A stretch of DNA of 64,000 nucleotides from Caenispirillum bisanense (GCA_945877815.1 CAMDWJ010000015.1:1-64000); one strand, 5' to 3'; counted from the stretch's first letter, positions 1-8,796 are shown. A program made the numbers and translations. Notes: generated from the letters alone by a model not told the origin.

Positions 1-84
1 GCTCGCCGTGCCGCCCTGCGCAAGGACGATCTCCGCCTCGCGCAGCTTGCCGATAATCTCCTCAGGTCCGTGCTTTTTGCCCAT
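1..84 (-). CDS. IS3-family transposase OrfA, N-terminal fragment (cut by window edge)
   Basis: Twenty-eight codons are visible, starting MGKKHGPEEIIGKLREAE, the usual opening of IS3-group OrfA proteins, where a helix-turn-helix reads the terminal repeats. A strong ribosome-binding site (GAAGGAG on the minus strand, about 9 bases upstream) fixes the start. The frame is open to the window edge. OrfA normally has about 90-100 residues and is followed by OrfB, made by programmed frameshifting; neither the rest of OrfA nor OrfB is in view. Confidence 0.75.
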   Translation of the reverse strand, partial: MGKKHGPEEIIGKLREAEIVLAQGGTAS

Positions 85-148
85 TTTTTTCTCTCCTTCA
101 GCGTCCAATCTAAAATATCAGATGGACCACTCTGAAGGGGGCAGATCA
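1..148 (-). mobile_element. IS3-family insertion sequence, one terminus
   Basis: Read on the minus strand, the segment starts at 148 with TGATCTGCCCCC, a TG-starting end as in IS3 elements. About 64 bases later comes a transposase OrfA start at 84. The rest of the element lies left of the window, so the second inverted repeat, OrfB and the target duplication cannot be seen. The junction with host DNA at 148/149 is inferred from this terminal sequence. The element sits about 30 bp from the start of the next gene. Confidence 0.7.
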
Positions 149-178
149 CTGTTGCTGATCGGCTCGCCGATCCTGTCA

Positions 179-1207
179 ATGGCGCGCCGCCGCGGATGGT
201 CGGCATGGAAAACGCTCTCGACCGCCGTCGCGGTTACGACGCTGTCCATTTTCCTTGCGCATGTGGTCGAGCAGGCCATCATCGACAACCTGGTCGACCG
301 ATCCAGCGGCACCGAGCGGCGTGTGGCAGTTTTGACCTCGAATCTGCGGGGAGCGGTTCTGGAAGGGGTCGTTGAACTCGCCGATCTTGAATTGACGCTG
401 GAGACGGCCGAGACGCCCGAAGGAAAGGCGATGATTGCGCTGCTGCCGTTGATGGCCGCGCAAGTCTCGAACTTGGACGAACGTTTGGGTCGCTACATGC
501 CCGATATTGTTCGCGAGCATTTGCAATGGCAATTCGGGCCTGAGCGGTTCCATAACGAGATCTATCGTCCCGCGTTGATTGCGCTTGAAAAGTCTTTCGT
601 CGTGTTCGGCGATACCATGAATCTCGGGTTCGACGTTTATTTGAAGCTGCCGCCGATCCAGCGCCGATGGCGCGAAGCGATGCGCGTCGAATTCGACGAT
701 TTCGAGATCGCCTATGCTTACGATGCGGCTGAGATACGCCGCCGGGTCTATCAGCCCCTGCTCGATCGTCGCGTCGGCGCCGAGCTTGTGAAACTCGCGG
801 CGCCGCCACAGGACTACGCCGACGGCGGCGTACTGGAGAAGATAGGACGCCAAGCGCGAGAAGGTGTCATCGTTCCGCCGCTAGCCTTGGCGTTCTCCTT
901 GATCGGAGGGGTGACGCATATCGGTAAAACGATCATCTATCTCTTGACGTTGGTGTCGGTTCCACTATTGGGGCGTTTGGCCATCGTGACCAGCATCTTC
1001 GGTGCGGCGCTGTGGCTGCCGTTTCAGTGGGTCGATCCGATCACGGCTTCGCCAACCTTCCGCTCGCTGCATCGCCAAACCGAAGAAAAATTGGGCCCGG
1101 CGGGCGCGACCGCGCTGTTGTGGATCATTCGCCTGGAAGGCAAGGTCTATCCGTTGAACAATACGATCCGCCACTCCGTCTTGCACGGAATTACCTTCGG
1201 CGGGTAA
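179..1207 (+). CDS. Membrane protein of unknown function
   Basis: A 342-residue protein that I do not recognise. A hydrophobic helix follows a basic N-terminus (about residues 12-30). A long hydrophilic, partly helical region rich in E, R and L fills the middle, and two to three hydrophobic helices lie near residues 235-290. It is probably an inner-membrane protein with a cytoplasmic or periplasmic middle. The open frame extends upstream through the IS3 end, so the original 5' end may have been changed; the ATG at 179 is the first plausible start outside the element but has no clear Shine-Dalgarno. The 3' end overlaps the converging methyltransferase gene by 17 bp. Confidence 0.6.
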   Translation: MARRRGWSAWKTLSTAVAVTTLSIFLAHVVEQAIIDNLVDRSSGTERRVAVLTSNLRGAVLEGVVELADLELTLETAETPEGKAMIALLPLMAAQVSNLDERLGRYMPDIVREHLQWQFGPERFHNEIYRPALIALEKSFVVFGDTMNLGFDVYLKLPPIQRRWREAMRVEFDDFEIAYAYDAAEIRRRVYQPLLDRRVGAELVKLAAPPQDYADGGVLEKIGRQAREGVIVPPLALAFSLIGGVTHIGKTIIYLLTLVSVPLLGRLAIVTSIFGAALWLPFQWVDPITASPTFRSLHRQTEEKLGPAGATALLWIIRLEGKVYPLNNTIRHSVLHGITFGG

Positions 1208-1901
1208 GCCACAGACTGTTTTCGAAGGCGCCGTCCGGCATCGGAAGCCGCGCAACGCTGCTTCGCGCAAGCGCATCGGCCATACGCGTCGAAACGTAAC
1301 GGCTCGCGAATTCGATTTCGTAAGCGTCGTCCGTCAGCAGATGTTCGACACCATCTTGCTCGTTGTAGCGGCGATTGGCCCAGATTTTGGGGTAGGGGTC
1401 GGGCAGGAAAATATCGTGGAAATGAATGCGCACGCCCATCGACAGTGCCGGCAGGACACGGGCGATCAGATGATCGACGTCGCTTTCCGGTGCCCGCACA
1501 TGGCTTGAATCTATAAACAGGATATCGCCCGCCGCGAGCGCCGGAAGATCGACCGCTTGCACGGGCTTGGCAATCCAATCCACGTCCAAGCCGGCGATGG
1601 TGGCGCGCGGTTCGGGATCGATCACGGTGTGGCGTGTGGCAAACTCGCCGTCGTGGATCGCGCGGGCGAGGAAGCGCGTTGAATGTCCTGCGCCGATCTC
1701 GACGATGCGCGTAGGCGCCGTCTCCCGCACCATCGTATAGGCGGCGCAGGCATCGAGACGGGGAAACCAGACCTGATCCCAGCGCGGTTGCGGCGGACGG
1801 TTCTCGCCGATACGGACGAAGTCCGGCGCATATCGATCAATGATGGTCAGGAACTCGGCGAACCGATCGCGGCGTTCGTCGAACAACGCCGCGAGGCTCA
1901 T
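1191..1901 (-). CDS. Class I SAM-dependent methyltransferase (Methyltransf_24-like)
   Basis: A 236-residue soluble protein. Motif I reads [15 protein letters not shown] (about residues 67-81), the SAM-binding glycine loop. An acidic motif II ([10 protein letters not shown]) follows, and then LFIDSSHV, typical of the Methyltransf_24 group found with sugar or small-molecule modification genes. The substrate is unknown. The ATG overlaps the nadB stop as ATGA, so it is translationally coupled as the last gene of the nad operon, but nothing in the sequence links it to NAD synthesis. Confidence 0.75.
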   Translation of the reverse strand: MSLAALFDERRDRFAEFLTIIDRYAPDFVRIGENRPPQPRWDQVWFPRLDACAAYTMVRETAPTRIVEIGAGHSTRFLARAIHDGEFATRHTVIDPEPRATIAGLDVDWIAKPVQAVDLPALAAGDILFIDSSHVRAPESDVDHLIARVLPALSMGVRIHFHDIFLPDPYPKIWANRRYNEQDGVEHLLTDDAYEIEFASRYVSTRMADALARSSVARLPMPDGAFENSLWLTRRR

Positions 1902-3508
1902 TCGGCGCGCGGCTCCGGCGTGAGTACGGTTGGGCGCGGCGGCGATGTATCGTCGGATTCGGGATAATCGAGCGTATAGTGGATGCCCCGGCTTTCTTTG
2001 CGCTCCATCGCAGAGCGGATGATCAGTTCGGCGACAACGGCGAGATTGCGCAATTCCAGCAGATTGTTGGTGACGCGGAAGTTGGCGTAATACTCCTGGA
2101 TCTCCGATTGCAGCAGGCGGATGCGGCGAAGTGCCCGCTCAAGCCGCTTGGTCGTGCGTACGATGCCGACATAATCCCACATGAAGCGGCGGATTTCGTC
2201 CCAGTTGTGGCTGACGACGATATCCTCGTCGGGATCGCGCACTCGGCTTTCGTCCCAGGGCGCCATTTTCGGCGGCGCGGCGATTTGATTTAGACGCCCG
2301 GCGATATCGTGTCCTGCGGCATTCGCCGTCACGAGACATTCGAGTAGCGAATTGCTGGCCAGCCGATTGGCGCCGTGTAGGCCCGTATAGGTGACCTCAC
2401 CGATGGCATAGAGGCCGTCGAGATTGGTACGCCCGGACTGATCGATCGCGATGCCGCCGCAGGTATAGTGCGCCGCCGGCACGACCGGGATTGGCTCCTT
2501 CGTCATGTCGAAACCGAATTGTAGGCAGCGCGCATAGATCATGGGGAAATGGTGCGCGATGAAGTCGGCGCCCTTGAAGCTGATATCGAGATAGACGCTG
2601 TCGATGCCGAGCCGCTTCATCTCGTGATCGATGGCGCGCGCCACGATATCGCGTGGCGCCAATTCCAGGCGCTCGTCGAAGCGCTGCATGAATGGCGAAC
2701 CGTCGGGCAGAAGAAGTCGCCCGCCTTCGCCGCGCACGGCTTCGGAAATCAAAAAGGATTTGGCCTGCGGATGGTACAGGCAGGTGGGATGGAACTGGGT
2801 GAATTCCATATTGGCGATGCGGCATCCGGCGCGCCACGCCATGGCGATACCGTCGCCGGAGTTGCCGTCGGGGTTGCTGGTATAGAGATAGACCTTGCTG
2901 GCTCCGCCGGTCGCCAGGATTACGACCTTGGCGCCGAAGGTCACGACGTGTCCCTTGTTTTTGTCGAGCGCGTAGAAGCCGACGCAGCGCGACTCGCCCT
3001 TGGCCGATGGTTCGCAGATCAGATCGACGGCGGTGAATCCCTCGAAGACTGTGACGTTTTTCAGTTGCTGGACGCGCCCGACCAAAGTGTGTTCGACCGC
3101 GTGGCCGGTTTCGTCGGCGGCATGGACGACGCGGCGGTGCGAATGGCCGCCCTCGCGCGTCAGGTGATAGTCGTTGCCCTCGCGCGTGAACTTGACGCCG
3201 AGCTCGTCAAGCTCGCGGATCGCTGCCGCGCTGTTTTCGACGATGAAGCGCACGGCTGCTTCGTCGCACAGCCCGGCGCCCGCGATCAAGGTATCCTGGA
3301 TGTGGGAATCGATGGTATCGTCCTTGTCGACAACGGCGGCGATGCCGCCCTGTGCCCAATCGGTTGAGCCGCCTTCAAGTGGGCCTTTCGAGAGAATGGC
3401 GATCTTCGCGCTACGTGGAAGGTGAAGCGCCGCCGTCAGGCCTGCCGCTCCGCTGCCGATGATGGCAACGTCGAAATTATAATCGGCGTCGCGAGGTTTA
3501 ATTGCCAT
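1898..3508 (-). CDS. nadB: L-aspartate oxidase NadB
   Basis: A 536-residue FAD flavoprotein oxidising L-aspartate to iminoaspartate, the first step of de novo NAD synthesis. The N-terminus has the dinucleotide-binding motif [14 protein letters not shown], followed by the fumarate reductase/succinate dehydrogenase flavoprotein fold: [13 protein letters not shown] near residue 45, the [14 protein letters not shown] region and HPTCLYHP. Length is normal for NadB. It lies downstream of nadA and nadC in the same orientation, separated from nadC by a 72 bp gap that contains a dispersed palindromic repeat. Confidence 0.95.
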   Translation of the reverse strand: MAIKPRDADYNFDVAIIGSGAAGLTAALHLPRSAKIAILSKGPLEGGSTDWAQGGIAAVVDKDDTIDSHIQDTLIAGAGLCDEAAVRFIVENSAAAIRELDELGVKFTREGNDYHLTREGGHSHRRVVHAADETGHAVEHTLVGRVQQLKNVTVFEGFTAVDLICEPSAKGESRCVGFYALDKNKGHVVTFGAKVVILATGGASKVYLYTSNPDGNSGDGIAMAWRAGCRIANMEFTQFHPTCLYHPQAKSFLISEAVRGEGGRLLLPDGSPFMQRFDERLELAPRDIVARAIDHEMKRLGIDSVYLDISFKGADFIAHHFPMIYARCLQFGFDMTKEPIPVVPAAHYTCGGIAIDQSGRTNLDGLYAIGEVTYTGLHGANRLASNSLLECLVTANAAGHDIAGRLNQIAAPPKMAPWDESRVRDPDEDIVVSHNWDEIRRFMWDYVGIVRTTKRLERALRRIRLLQSEIQEYYANFRVTNNLLELRNLAVVAELIIRSAMERKESRGIHYTLDYPESDDTSPPRPTVLTPEPRAE

Positions 3509-3522
3509 AGTTAGGGGCCGCG

Positions 3523-3577
3523 CCCTTCGACAAGCTCAGGGTGAGGCCCTCATGCTGAGCCTGTCGAAGCATGAGGG
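3523..3577. repeat. Dispersed palindromic repeat, family A
   Basis: Two adjacent hairpin-forming blocks: CCCTTCGACAAGCTCAGGG followed by CCTCATGCTGAGCCTGTCGA and its return arm. The same unit occurs in reverse orientation at 48927-48997 with a 12 bp insertion between the blocks. It lies between nadC and nadB and could form an RNA hairpin in the nad transcript. Confidence 0.8.
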
Positions 3578-3580
3578 TTG

Positions 3581-4435
3581 CTAGCGCTTCTCGTAATCGA
3601 GGCCGATATTCACTGCGCTCGCCGAATGGGTCAAACGTCCGACCGAAATATAGGTGACGCCGGTTTGCGCGATGGCGCGGATGGTTTTGAGATTGACGTT
3701 ACCGGAGGCCTCCGTCGGCACGCGGCCGGCGACCATGGCGACACCTTCGCGCATCATCGCGACCGACATATTGTCGAACAGGATGCTGTCCGCACCCGCT
3801 TCGATCGCCTCGGCCACTTGCTCCAATGTGTCGCATTCGATTTCGACATTGCTCAGGCCAGCGACGCGGGTGCGGCGGACGGCCTCGGCGATGCCGCCGG
3901 CGACGGCGACGTGATTGTCTTTGATCAAGACGCCGTCATCCAAACGCATGCGATGGTTGGTCGCACCGCCCATGCGCGTCGCGTATTTTTGCAACATGCG
4001 CAGGCCGGGAATGGTTTTGCGCGTATCGAGCAGGATCGCGTTTGTGCCTTGTAGAGCCGCGACATATTTGCGGGTCAGGGTGGCGATGCCAGATAGATGC
4101 TGAACGATATTGATGGCGGTGCGTTCGGCAGACAGCAATTCGACCGCCGGCCCCTCGACGTAAGCCAGCTCGTAGCCGGCGCCGACATGGCTGCCGTCGC
4201 GCGTGCGCGGCTCGAAAACGATCTTATTCGAGAATTTCTGAAACACGCGCTCGGCCAACGGCAGGCCGGCGCAGACCAAGTGTTCGCGCGCCGCCATGAT
4301 TCCGCTGAACTTCACGTCGGGCGGGATCACCGCGCGCGACGTGACGTCGCCTTTGCCGAGGTCTTCGGCGATGGCCGCGTCGATTATGGCGTCGAATTGC
4401 GAAACGTCGAGGACGGGTATCTGATCTACGGACAC
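3581..4435 (-). CDS. nadC: Nicotinate-nucleotide pyrophosphorylase (carboxylating) NadC
   Basis: A 284-residue quinolinate phosphoribosyltransferase that converts quinolinate and PRPP to nicotinate mononucleotide. Family landmarks are present: the ERTAINIVQHLSGIAT helix, LDTRKTIPGLR, the KYATRMGGATNHRMRL block and the C-terminal IEASGNVNL-type loop. The start is GTG, only 4 bp after the nadA stop, so nadA and nadC are tightly coupled. Together with nadA and nadB it completes the aspartate-to-NaMN branch. Confidence 0.95.
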   Translation of the reverse strand: MSVDQIPVLDVSQFDAIIDAAIAEDLGKGDVTSRAVIPPDVKFSGIMAAREHLVCAGLPLAERVFQKFSNKIVFEPRTRDGSHVGAGYELAYVEGPAVELLSAERTAINIVQHLSGIATLTRKYVAALQGTNAILLDTRKTIPGLRMLQKYATRMGGATNHRMRLDDGVLIKDNHVAVAGGIAEAVRRTRVAGLSNVEIECDTLEQVAEAIEAGADSILFDNMSVAMMREGVAMVAGRVPTEASGNVNLKTIRAIAQTGVTYISVGRLTHSASAVNIGLDYEKR

Positions 4436-4439
4436 TGAA

Positions 4440-5453
4440 TTACGCCGCGTTGCGTTGCGGGCGGGCGGAGGGAGACATTTCGAGCATACGCTGCAATGGT
4501 TTCAGCGCCTTGAGGCGCAGTTCTTCCGGCATTTCGATGCGCGGAGCTTCGTTGAGCATGGCGAGATAAAGTTTTTCGAGCGTGTTCTTCGCCATGAAGG
4601 GGCAATTGGCGCAGCTGCAGCTTCCGTCGGCACCGGGTGTCGCGAGGAAGACCGCGTCGGGACGCGCCCTCTGCATCTGGTGGAAAATCTGTTGCTCGGT
4701 GGCGACGATGAACTTTTTGGCTTCGTCCTTTGTCACGTAATCGAGCAGGGATTTGGTCGAACCCACATGATGGGCGTGGCGCAGCACGGACTCGGGGCAT
4801 TCCGGATGGGCGGCGATCTTGGCGTCGGGGTTGCGCACGATCAGCTTCACCAACTCGCGTTCGTTGAATTGTTCGTGCACGATGCAGCTGCCCTGCCAGA
4901 GCGTCATGTCGCGGCCGGTCTTCTTGGCGAGATAGGCGCCCAAGTGACGGTCGGGCGCGAACAGGATTTTCTGGTTTTCCGGGATTTGGCGCACGATCGC
5001 TTCGGCGTTGGACGAGGTCACGATGATGTCGGACAGGGCCTTCACCTCGGCCGAGCAATTGATATAGGTGAGCGAGACATGGTCGGGGTGGGCTTCGCGG
5101 AATTTGCGGAATTCGTCGGGCGGGCAGGAATCTTCTAAGGAGCAGCCGGCTTTCATGTCGGGCAGCACGACGATTTTCTGGGGCGACAGGATCTTGGCGC
5201 CCTCGGCCATGAATTTGACGCCGCAGAACGCGATCATATCGGCGTCGGTCTCGGCCGCTTTGCGCGACAGATCGAGCGAGTCGCCGACGAAATCGGCAAT
5301 GTCCTGGATTTCCGGGGCCTGATAGTAATGCGCTAGGATCACCGCGTTCTTTTCGCGGCGCAGCCTGTTTATCTCGCTTTCGATGTCGATGAGCGGATCT
5401 AGCGCGGCCACCGTCACGGCGCCTATGCCGGGCGCGACGACAGTTTCAATCAT
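4440..5453 (-). CDS. nadA: Quinolinate synthase NadA
   Basis: A 337-residue [4Fe-4S] enzyme condensing iminoaspartate with dihydroxyacetone phosphate. The three family repeats are visible, with conserved cysteines in AFCGVKFMAEG, in AHPECPESV and in the C-terminal CSCANCPFM stretch, which supply the cluster ligands. VILAHYYQAPEIQDIADF near the N-terminus is the hallmark substrate-binding helix. It is the first gene of the nad operon and is transcribed away from the hydrolase gene at 5598. No convincing promoter was picked out in the 140 bp divergent region. Confidence 0.95.
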   Translation of the reverse strand: MIETVVAPGIGAVTVAALDPLIDIESEINRLRREKNAVILAHYYQAPEIQDIADFVGDSLDLSRKAAETDADMIAFCGVKFMAEGAKILSPQKIVVLPDMKAGCSLEDSCPPDEFRKFREAHPDHVSLTYINCSAEVKALSDIIVTSSNAEAIVRQIPENQKILFAPDRHLGAYLAKKTGRDMTLWQGSCIVHEQFNERELVKLIVRNPDAKIAAHPECPESVLRHAHHVGSTKSLLDYVTKDEAKKFIVATEQQIFHQMQRARPDAVFLATPGADGSCSCANCPFMAKNTLEKLYLAMLNEAPRIEMPEELRLKALKPLQRMLEMSPSARPQRNAA

Positions 5454-5597
5454 GGGCCTCTATTCTCACCTCATGGCTGGGCGCGAGCATTTCCGCGCCT
5501 CCAATGCACCGAAAGTTGGATGAATTCGCCCTTAAGTCAAGTCCGTTGACCCTGTGCTAACCCTCTGCCAGCATTGCGGAAATGTCGGGGGAAGGCG

Positions 5598-6767
5598 ATG
5601 GCGAACATCCAAAAAATCGAGCAAATTCAAGACGAAATGACGCAATGGCGGCGCGATCTGCATGCACATCCGGAGATCGCCTTCGAAGAGACCCGTACCG
5701 CGGACTTCGTCGCCCGCAAGCTCGCGGAATTCGGGCTAGAGGTCCATCGAGGCCTCGCCAAGACCGGGGTCGTTGGGACGCTGACCAGCGGCGACGGGCC
5801 GTCCATCGGCCTGCGCGCCGATATGGATGCGCTGCCTATCGCGGAGCAGACTGGCGTTGCCCATAGTTCGACCAACGCAGGCAAGATGCACGCCTGCGGC
5901 CACGATGGCCATACGGCGATGCTGCTGGGTGCCGCCAAGTACCTGGCCGCGACGAAGGACTTCAAGGGCACCGTGCGCTTCATCTTCCAGCCGGCGGAGG
6001 AACTGGAGGGCGGCGGACGGGTGATGGTGGAAGAAGGGTTGTTCGACAAATTCCCGGTCGACTCGGTTTACGGCATGCACAATATGCCAGACATGCCGGT
6101 CGGCACGATGAGTGTCAGGGGTGGGGCGGGCATGGCCTCGGCGGCCTCCTTCGAGATCAAGGTGATCGGCAAGGGCGGTCATGCCGCGGCACCCCATGAA
6201 GGCATCGATCCGATCGTCGCGGCAGCGGCCATCGTGGGTGCCTTGCAGACGATCGCGTCGCGCAGTGTCAATCCGACCGAAGGCATCGTCGTCAGCATCA
6301 CGCAATTCCATGCCGGCGAAAACGCGCTCAACGCGATCCCGGACCATGCCATCCTGCGCGGCACCGCGCGATCCTTCGCGGCCGATGCCGAAACCTCGGT
6401 GCCGGCGATGATCCGCCGCGTGGCCGAAGGCACCGCCGCCGCGCACGGCGTGCGCATCGAATTCAGCTACCTTCATCGCTATCCGGTGCTCATCAATGCC
6501 GAAGGGCCGAGCGATATCGCCTTCGCCGTGGGCGAGGAGGTCGTGGGTGCCGGTAAGATGGACGGTATCTATCCGCGCATCATGGCGTCCGAGGATTTCG
6601 CCTTCATGCTGAATGCGCGCCCGGGCGCTTTCGTGCGCCTCGGCAGCGGGTTCGAGGGGCGTGAATCGCCCATGCTCCATTCACCGCAATTCGATTTCAA
6701 CGATAAGGCACTGCCGATCGGGGCAAGTTTCTGGGCGCGGCTGGTGGAGACCGTGCTGGCGAAGTGA
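5598..6767 (+). CDS. M20-family amidohydrolase (hippurate hydrolase-like)
   Basis: A 389-residue cytoplasmic metal-dependent amidase of the M20D (HipO/IAA-amino acid hydrolase) group. HPEIAFEE, HACGHDGHTAMLLGAAK (metal-binding cysteine and histidines) and QPAEELEGGGRVM (catalytic Glu pair) appear in order, followed by a lid domain with GKGGHAAAPHEG. GGGGAAGGCG just upstream of the ATG at 5598 supports this start over a further upstream one. The natural substrate (N-acyl or N-benzoyl amino acid) cannot be told from sequence; hippurate would yield benzoate, which the cluster at 32-37 kb could degrade, but that link is speculative. Confidence 0.85.
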   Translation: MANIQKIEQIQDEMTQWRRDLHAHPEIAFEETRTADFVARKLAEFGLEVHRGLAKTGVVGTLTSGDGPSIGLRADMDALPIAEQTGVAHSSTNAGKMHACGHDGHTAMLLGAAKYLAATKDFKGTVRFIFQPAEELEGGGRVMVEEGLFDKFPVDSVYGMHNMPDMPVGTMSVRGGAGMASAASFEIKVIGKGGHAAAPHEGIDPIVAAAAIVGALQTIASRSVNPTEGIVVSITQFHAGENALNAIPDHAILRGTARSFAADAETSVPAMIRRVAEGTAAAHGVRIEFSYLHRYPVLINAEGPSDIAFAVGEEVVGAGKMDGIYPRIMASEDFAFMLNARPGAFVRLGSGFEGRESPMLHSPQFDFNDKALPIGASFWARLVETVLAK

Positions 6768-6807
6768 GGAAATTTCCCTGGCGTTGGATTTCGGTAAGGA
6801 TTTGACG

Positions 6808-7032
6808 ATGACCAAGCTTTTGGACGTCGCCGTCGAAACTGTCCGTCGTCTTCCGTCGGATAGCCAGGATGAGATCGCGCGCGTGATGGTGCGCCTGGCG
6901 AGCGGAGACGACGAGCCGCTGCCCGTCGATCCGGCTCACCTTCCCGCCATCCTTCGGGGACTCGCGGAAGCCGGCCGTGGCGCGTTTGCCGGTGACGAAG
7001 AGGTCGAGGCCGCGTTCCGTTGCTTCGAATAA
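6808..7032 (+). CDS. ParD-like antitoxin of a type II toxin-antitoxin pair
   Basis: A 74-residue acidic protein whose N-terminus (KLLDVAVETVRRLPSDSQDEIARVMVRL) fits small antitoxins placed directly before ParE/RelE toxins. TAAGGA lies about 9 bases before the ATG. Its stop overlaps the ATG of a 25-codon toxin remnant (TAATG), the coupling expected in such modules. Because the partner is truncated, the antitoxin is probably an orphan here. Confidence 0.6.
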   Translation: MTKLLDVAVETVRRLPSDSQDEIARVMVRLASGDDEPLPVDPAHLPAILRGLAEAGRGAFAGDEEVEAAFRCFE

Positions 7033-7109
7033 TGAAGCTTCGTTTCACGGCGCGCGCCGCTCGGGACATTGCCGGCGCGGTCAGCCGGCGGGAAAGCACT
7101 CTCGTTTAA
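7032..7109 (+). pseudogene. Truncated ParE/RelE-type toxin (N-terminal stub)
   Basis: The 25 codons read MKLRFTARAARDIAGAVSRR and a few more residues, matching the first strand and helix of ParE-type toxins, which normally have 90-100 residues. The frame stops at 7107-7109, immediately before a dispersed palindromic repeat. The catalytic and C-terminal parts are absent from the following 400 bp, so it should be inactive. Confidence 0.6.
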
Positions 7110-7113
7110 GTCC

Positions 7114-7203
7114 GTCATGGCCGTACTTGTTACGGCCATCCATGAGTCTTGTCGGGCTATCGCGCTTTCGTCTGTGGATGACCGCGACAAGCGCGGTCAT
7201 GAC
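7114..7203. repeat. Dispersed palindromic repeat, family B, copy 1
   Basis: GTCATGGCCGTACTTGTTAC opens a hairpin (GGCCG..CGGCC), and the unit closes with GATGACCGCGACAAGCGCGG and TCATGAC. Two more copies with the same layout (GTCAT, inner hairpin, ATCCA, spacer, TGGAT, second hairpin, ATGAC) lie at 57075-57156 and 57838-57922. It directly follows the broken toxin gene. Confidence 0.75.
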
Positions 7204-7395
7204 TGCTGATTTAAACCGGACAGCTATGGAAAACGTCGGGGCATGACCGCTCTGTCTTTATTGAATTGGAATTATTTTCCTTGACTTGCGTGGGTTCTTT
7301 CGGCAGGATGTTCTTGTTTTGTTTCTTTCTGTTTGTCTCGCTTTGAACAGGGCGAAAGTGAGATGCCGTGCCCAAATCTCGATGCCGAAGCGGCG

Positions 7396-7554
7396 ATGCA
7401 CACAAATACACAGTGGATGCCCAGATCATGCACAGTAAATGCACACAAAATGCGAAGATCATGCCTAGACGAGTGTGCATTACGGGTGCGTCGGAATGTC
7501 GGATTTCAGGGCTTTCGCGGACAGGATGCCTAGAAATGCACATAAATGCCTAGA
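7396..7554. repeat. Array of short iterated motifs in a gene-free stretch
   Basis: The gene-free stretch 7204-7574 contains ATGCACA at 7396, 7428, 7439 and 7536, its inverse TGTGCAT at 7474, and ATGCCTAGA at 7461, 7526 and 7546 with the variant ATGCCCAGA at 7417. Many copies sit next to each other, for example at 7417/7428 and 7526/7536/7546. The left part (7250-7340) is T-rich and otherwise featureless. No coding frame explains the repeats. Function is unknown; protein-binding sites or a degenerate tandem repeat are both possible. Confidence 0.6.
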
Positions 7555-7574
7555 TCCCGCGAGACAGCGCCCGA

Positions 7575-8600
7575 TTAGGTGATGTCCTTGCCGGCTTGCT
7601 GGTCCGTGCCGTCGTTCGGCTCATCGAAGCCGTGGTCCGTCTCACCGGCCTCTTCGGTCGCCTCCGTGGTCTCTTCGTCTTTTTTCACCTTCGCCACTTC
7701 GAAGAGCTTCGCTAAAAGCTCAAGCAACTTGTCCGGCTCGAATGGTTTTTCGATCACCGCATCGCAGCCGAGCGAAGTTGCCGCCGCGATGAAAGCCTGC
7801 GCCGAAATGTCCGCGAATTCCGGACCGCAGGCGATGATGCGGACATTGTCCTTGCGATCGCGCAGCCGATGCAGCGTTTCCTTAAGCGGCAGGGCTTTGC
7901 CCGGGAATTCCCCGTCCTCGGCATCCTCGGGATGGAGTTCGGGATCTTTGAATTTCGTTTCGGTCAGGATGACGTGGTAGGGGATTTCGCGATAGTTCAA
8001 GAAGACGTCGCGCAGATCCGATTGAATGATGAAGAAGCCGCCCGCCCACATGTAGCGGCGCAGACCGTCGACCCACAGATCGTTCTGCGAGATGACCATC
8101 ATGTTCATCGGCCGCTCTTTTTCCTCGCGCATGGCATCGGATTCGGCCTTGCGGATGTCCTGGCGGCGCCGAGCCGAGATCGAGCGGCGGCGGCCTTGTT
8201 CCTGGGCGTAACGCCCTTCTTTTTGCCTGCGCGCCTCAATGCGCGCGACGCGGCGGATGCGGCGATCCTTTTCCTCGACCGTTTCGACGCTGCGCAGCCA
8301 GAAGCTGAAGGCCACATAGAAGAACAGCGCGGGGCCGAAGGTCAGCGAATATTTCTTCGTCCAGAAATAGAAGGAGTCGCGTCCATGCGCGCGCAGAATC
8401 CCGGATTTGCAATCGTAGCGTTCCTGGAAGGTGCCCTTGCAATCCTTGAGTTGGCGCTGGATGGCCTGTTCGCGGAAGTCCTCTTGGCCGAAGGCAAAGG
8501 TACCCAGATCGTTGAACTGATCCCAGCCGACCACGATGCACCACACAACAGCAGCCGCTGTGGTGGTCCACTTGACGGCCGATTTGGCACGGTCGCGCAT
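7575..8600 (-). CDS. Membrane-anchored protein with degenerate receiver-like domain
   Basis: A 341-residue protein. Transmembrane helices lie near residues 9-25 and 88-105. A highly charged, Arg/Glu-rich linker (about 108-165), probably a coiled coil, leads into a CheY-like fold (about 168-300): MMVISQNDLW at the start, and GCDAVIEKPFEPDKLLELL at the end with the conserved lysine. The strand that should carry the phosphorylated Asp reads YHVILTETKF, without an Asp at that point. The tail is acidic. I do not know a characterised homologue; it may work as a phosphorylation-independent pseudoreceiver. Confidence 0.6.
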   Translation of the reverse strand: MRDRAKSAVKWTTTAAAVVWCIVVGWDQFNDLGTFAFGQEDFREQAIQRQLKDCKGTFQERYDCKSGILRAHGRDSFYFWTKKYSLTFGPALFFYVAFSFWLRSVETVEEKDRRIRRVARIEARRQKEGRYAQEQGRRRSISARRRQDIRKAESDAMREEKERPMNMMVISQNDLWVDGLRRYMWAGGFFIIQSDLRDVFLNYREIPYHVILTETKFKDPELHPEDAEDGEFPGKALPLKETLHRLRDRKDNVRIIACGPEFADISAQAFIAAATSLGCDAVIEKPFEPDKLLELLAKLFEVAKVKKDEETTEATEEAGETDHGFDEPNDGTDQQAGKDIT

Positions 8601-8683
8601 GGCGACATTCTACCCCAGGTCGAAAACAGCCTGCATTTTCCATTATTTATTAGTCATTTCGGAATCGGGGACAAGTCCGAAAC

Positions 8684-8699
8684 ATTACGAATCGGTAAT
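8684..8699. promoter_or_regulatory. Small dyad upstream of the Do-family protease
   Basis: ATTAC-GAATCG-GTAAT is a 5 bp inverted repeat with a 6 bp centre, lying about 100 bp before the protease start and 85 bp before the divergent membrane protein gene. It could be an operator for either gene. It is short and may be chance. Confidence 0.25.
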
Positions 8700-8796
8700 T
8701 CGGCGGAAAAGCTGCCGTAAGGTCGCCCGGTTTATCGTCACATTCGTGAGAGACGCTTGCGACGGGGTTGTCGCGCGTCCGCAAGAGGAGAGACAG

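Noticed and set aside
5454..5597. Sigma-70 promoter for nadA (TTGACT with weak AACTTT)
   Set aside because: The -10 box matches the consensus poorly, so it is not listed.
7396..7554. CRISPR array
   Set aside because: Repeat units are only 7-9 bp with irregular spacing and no cas genes are nearby.
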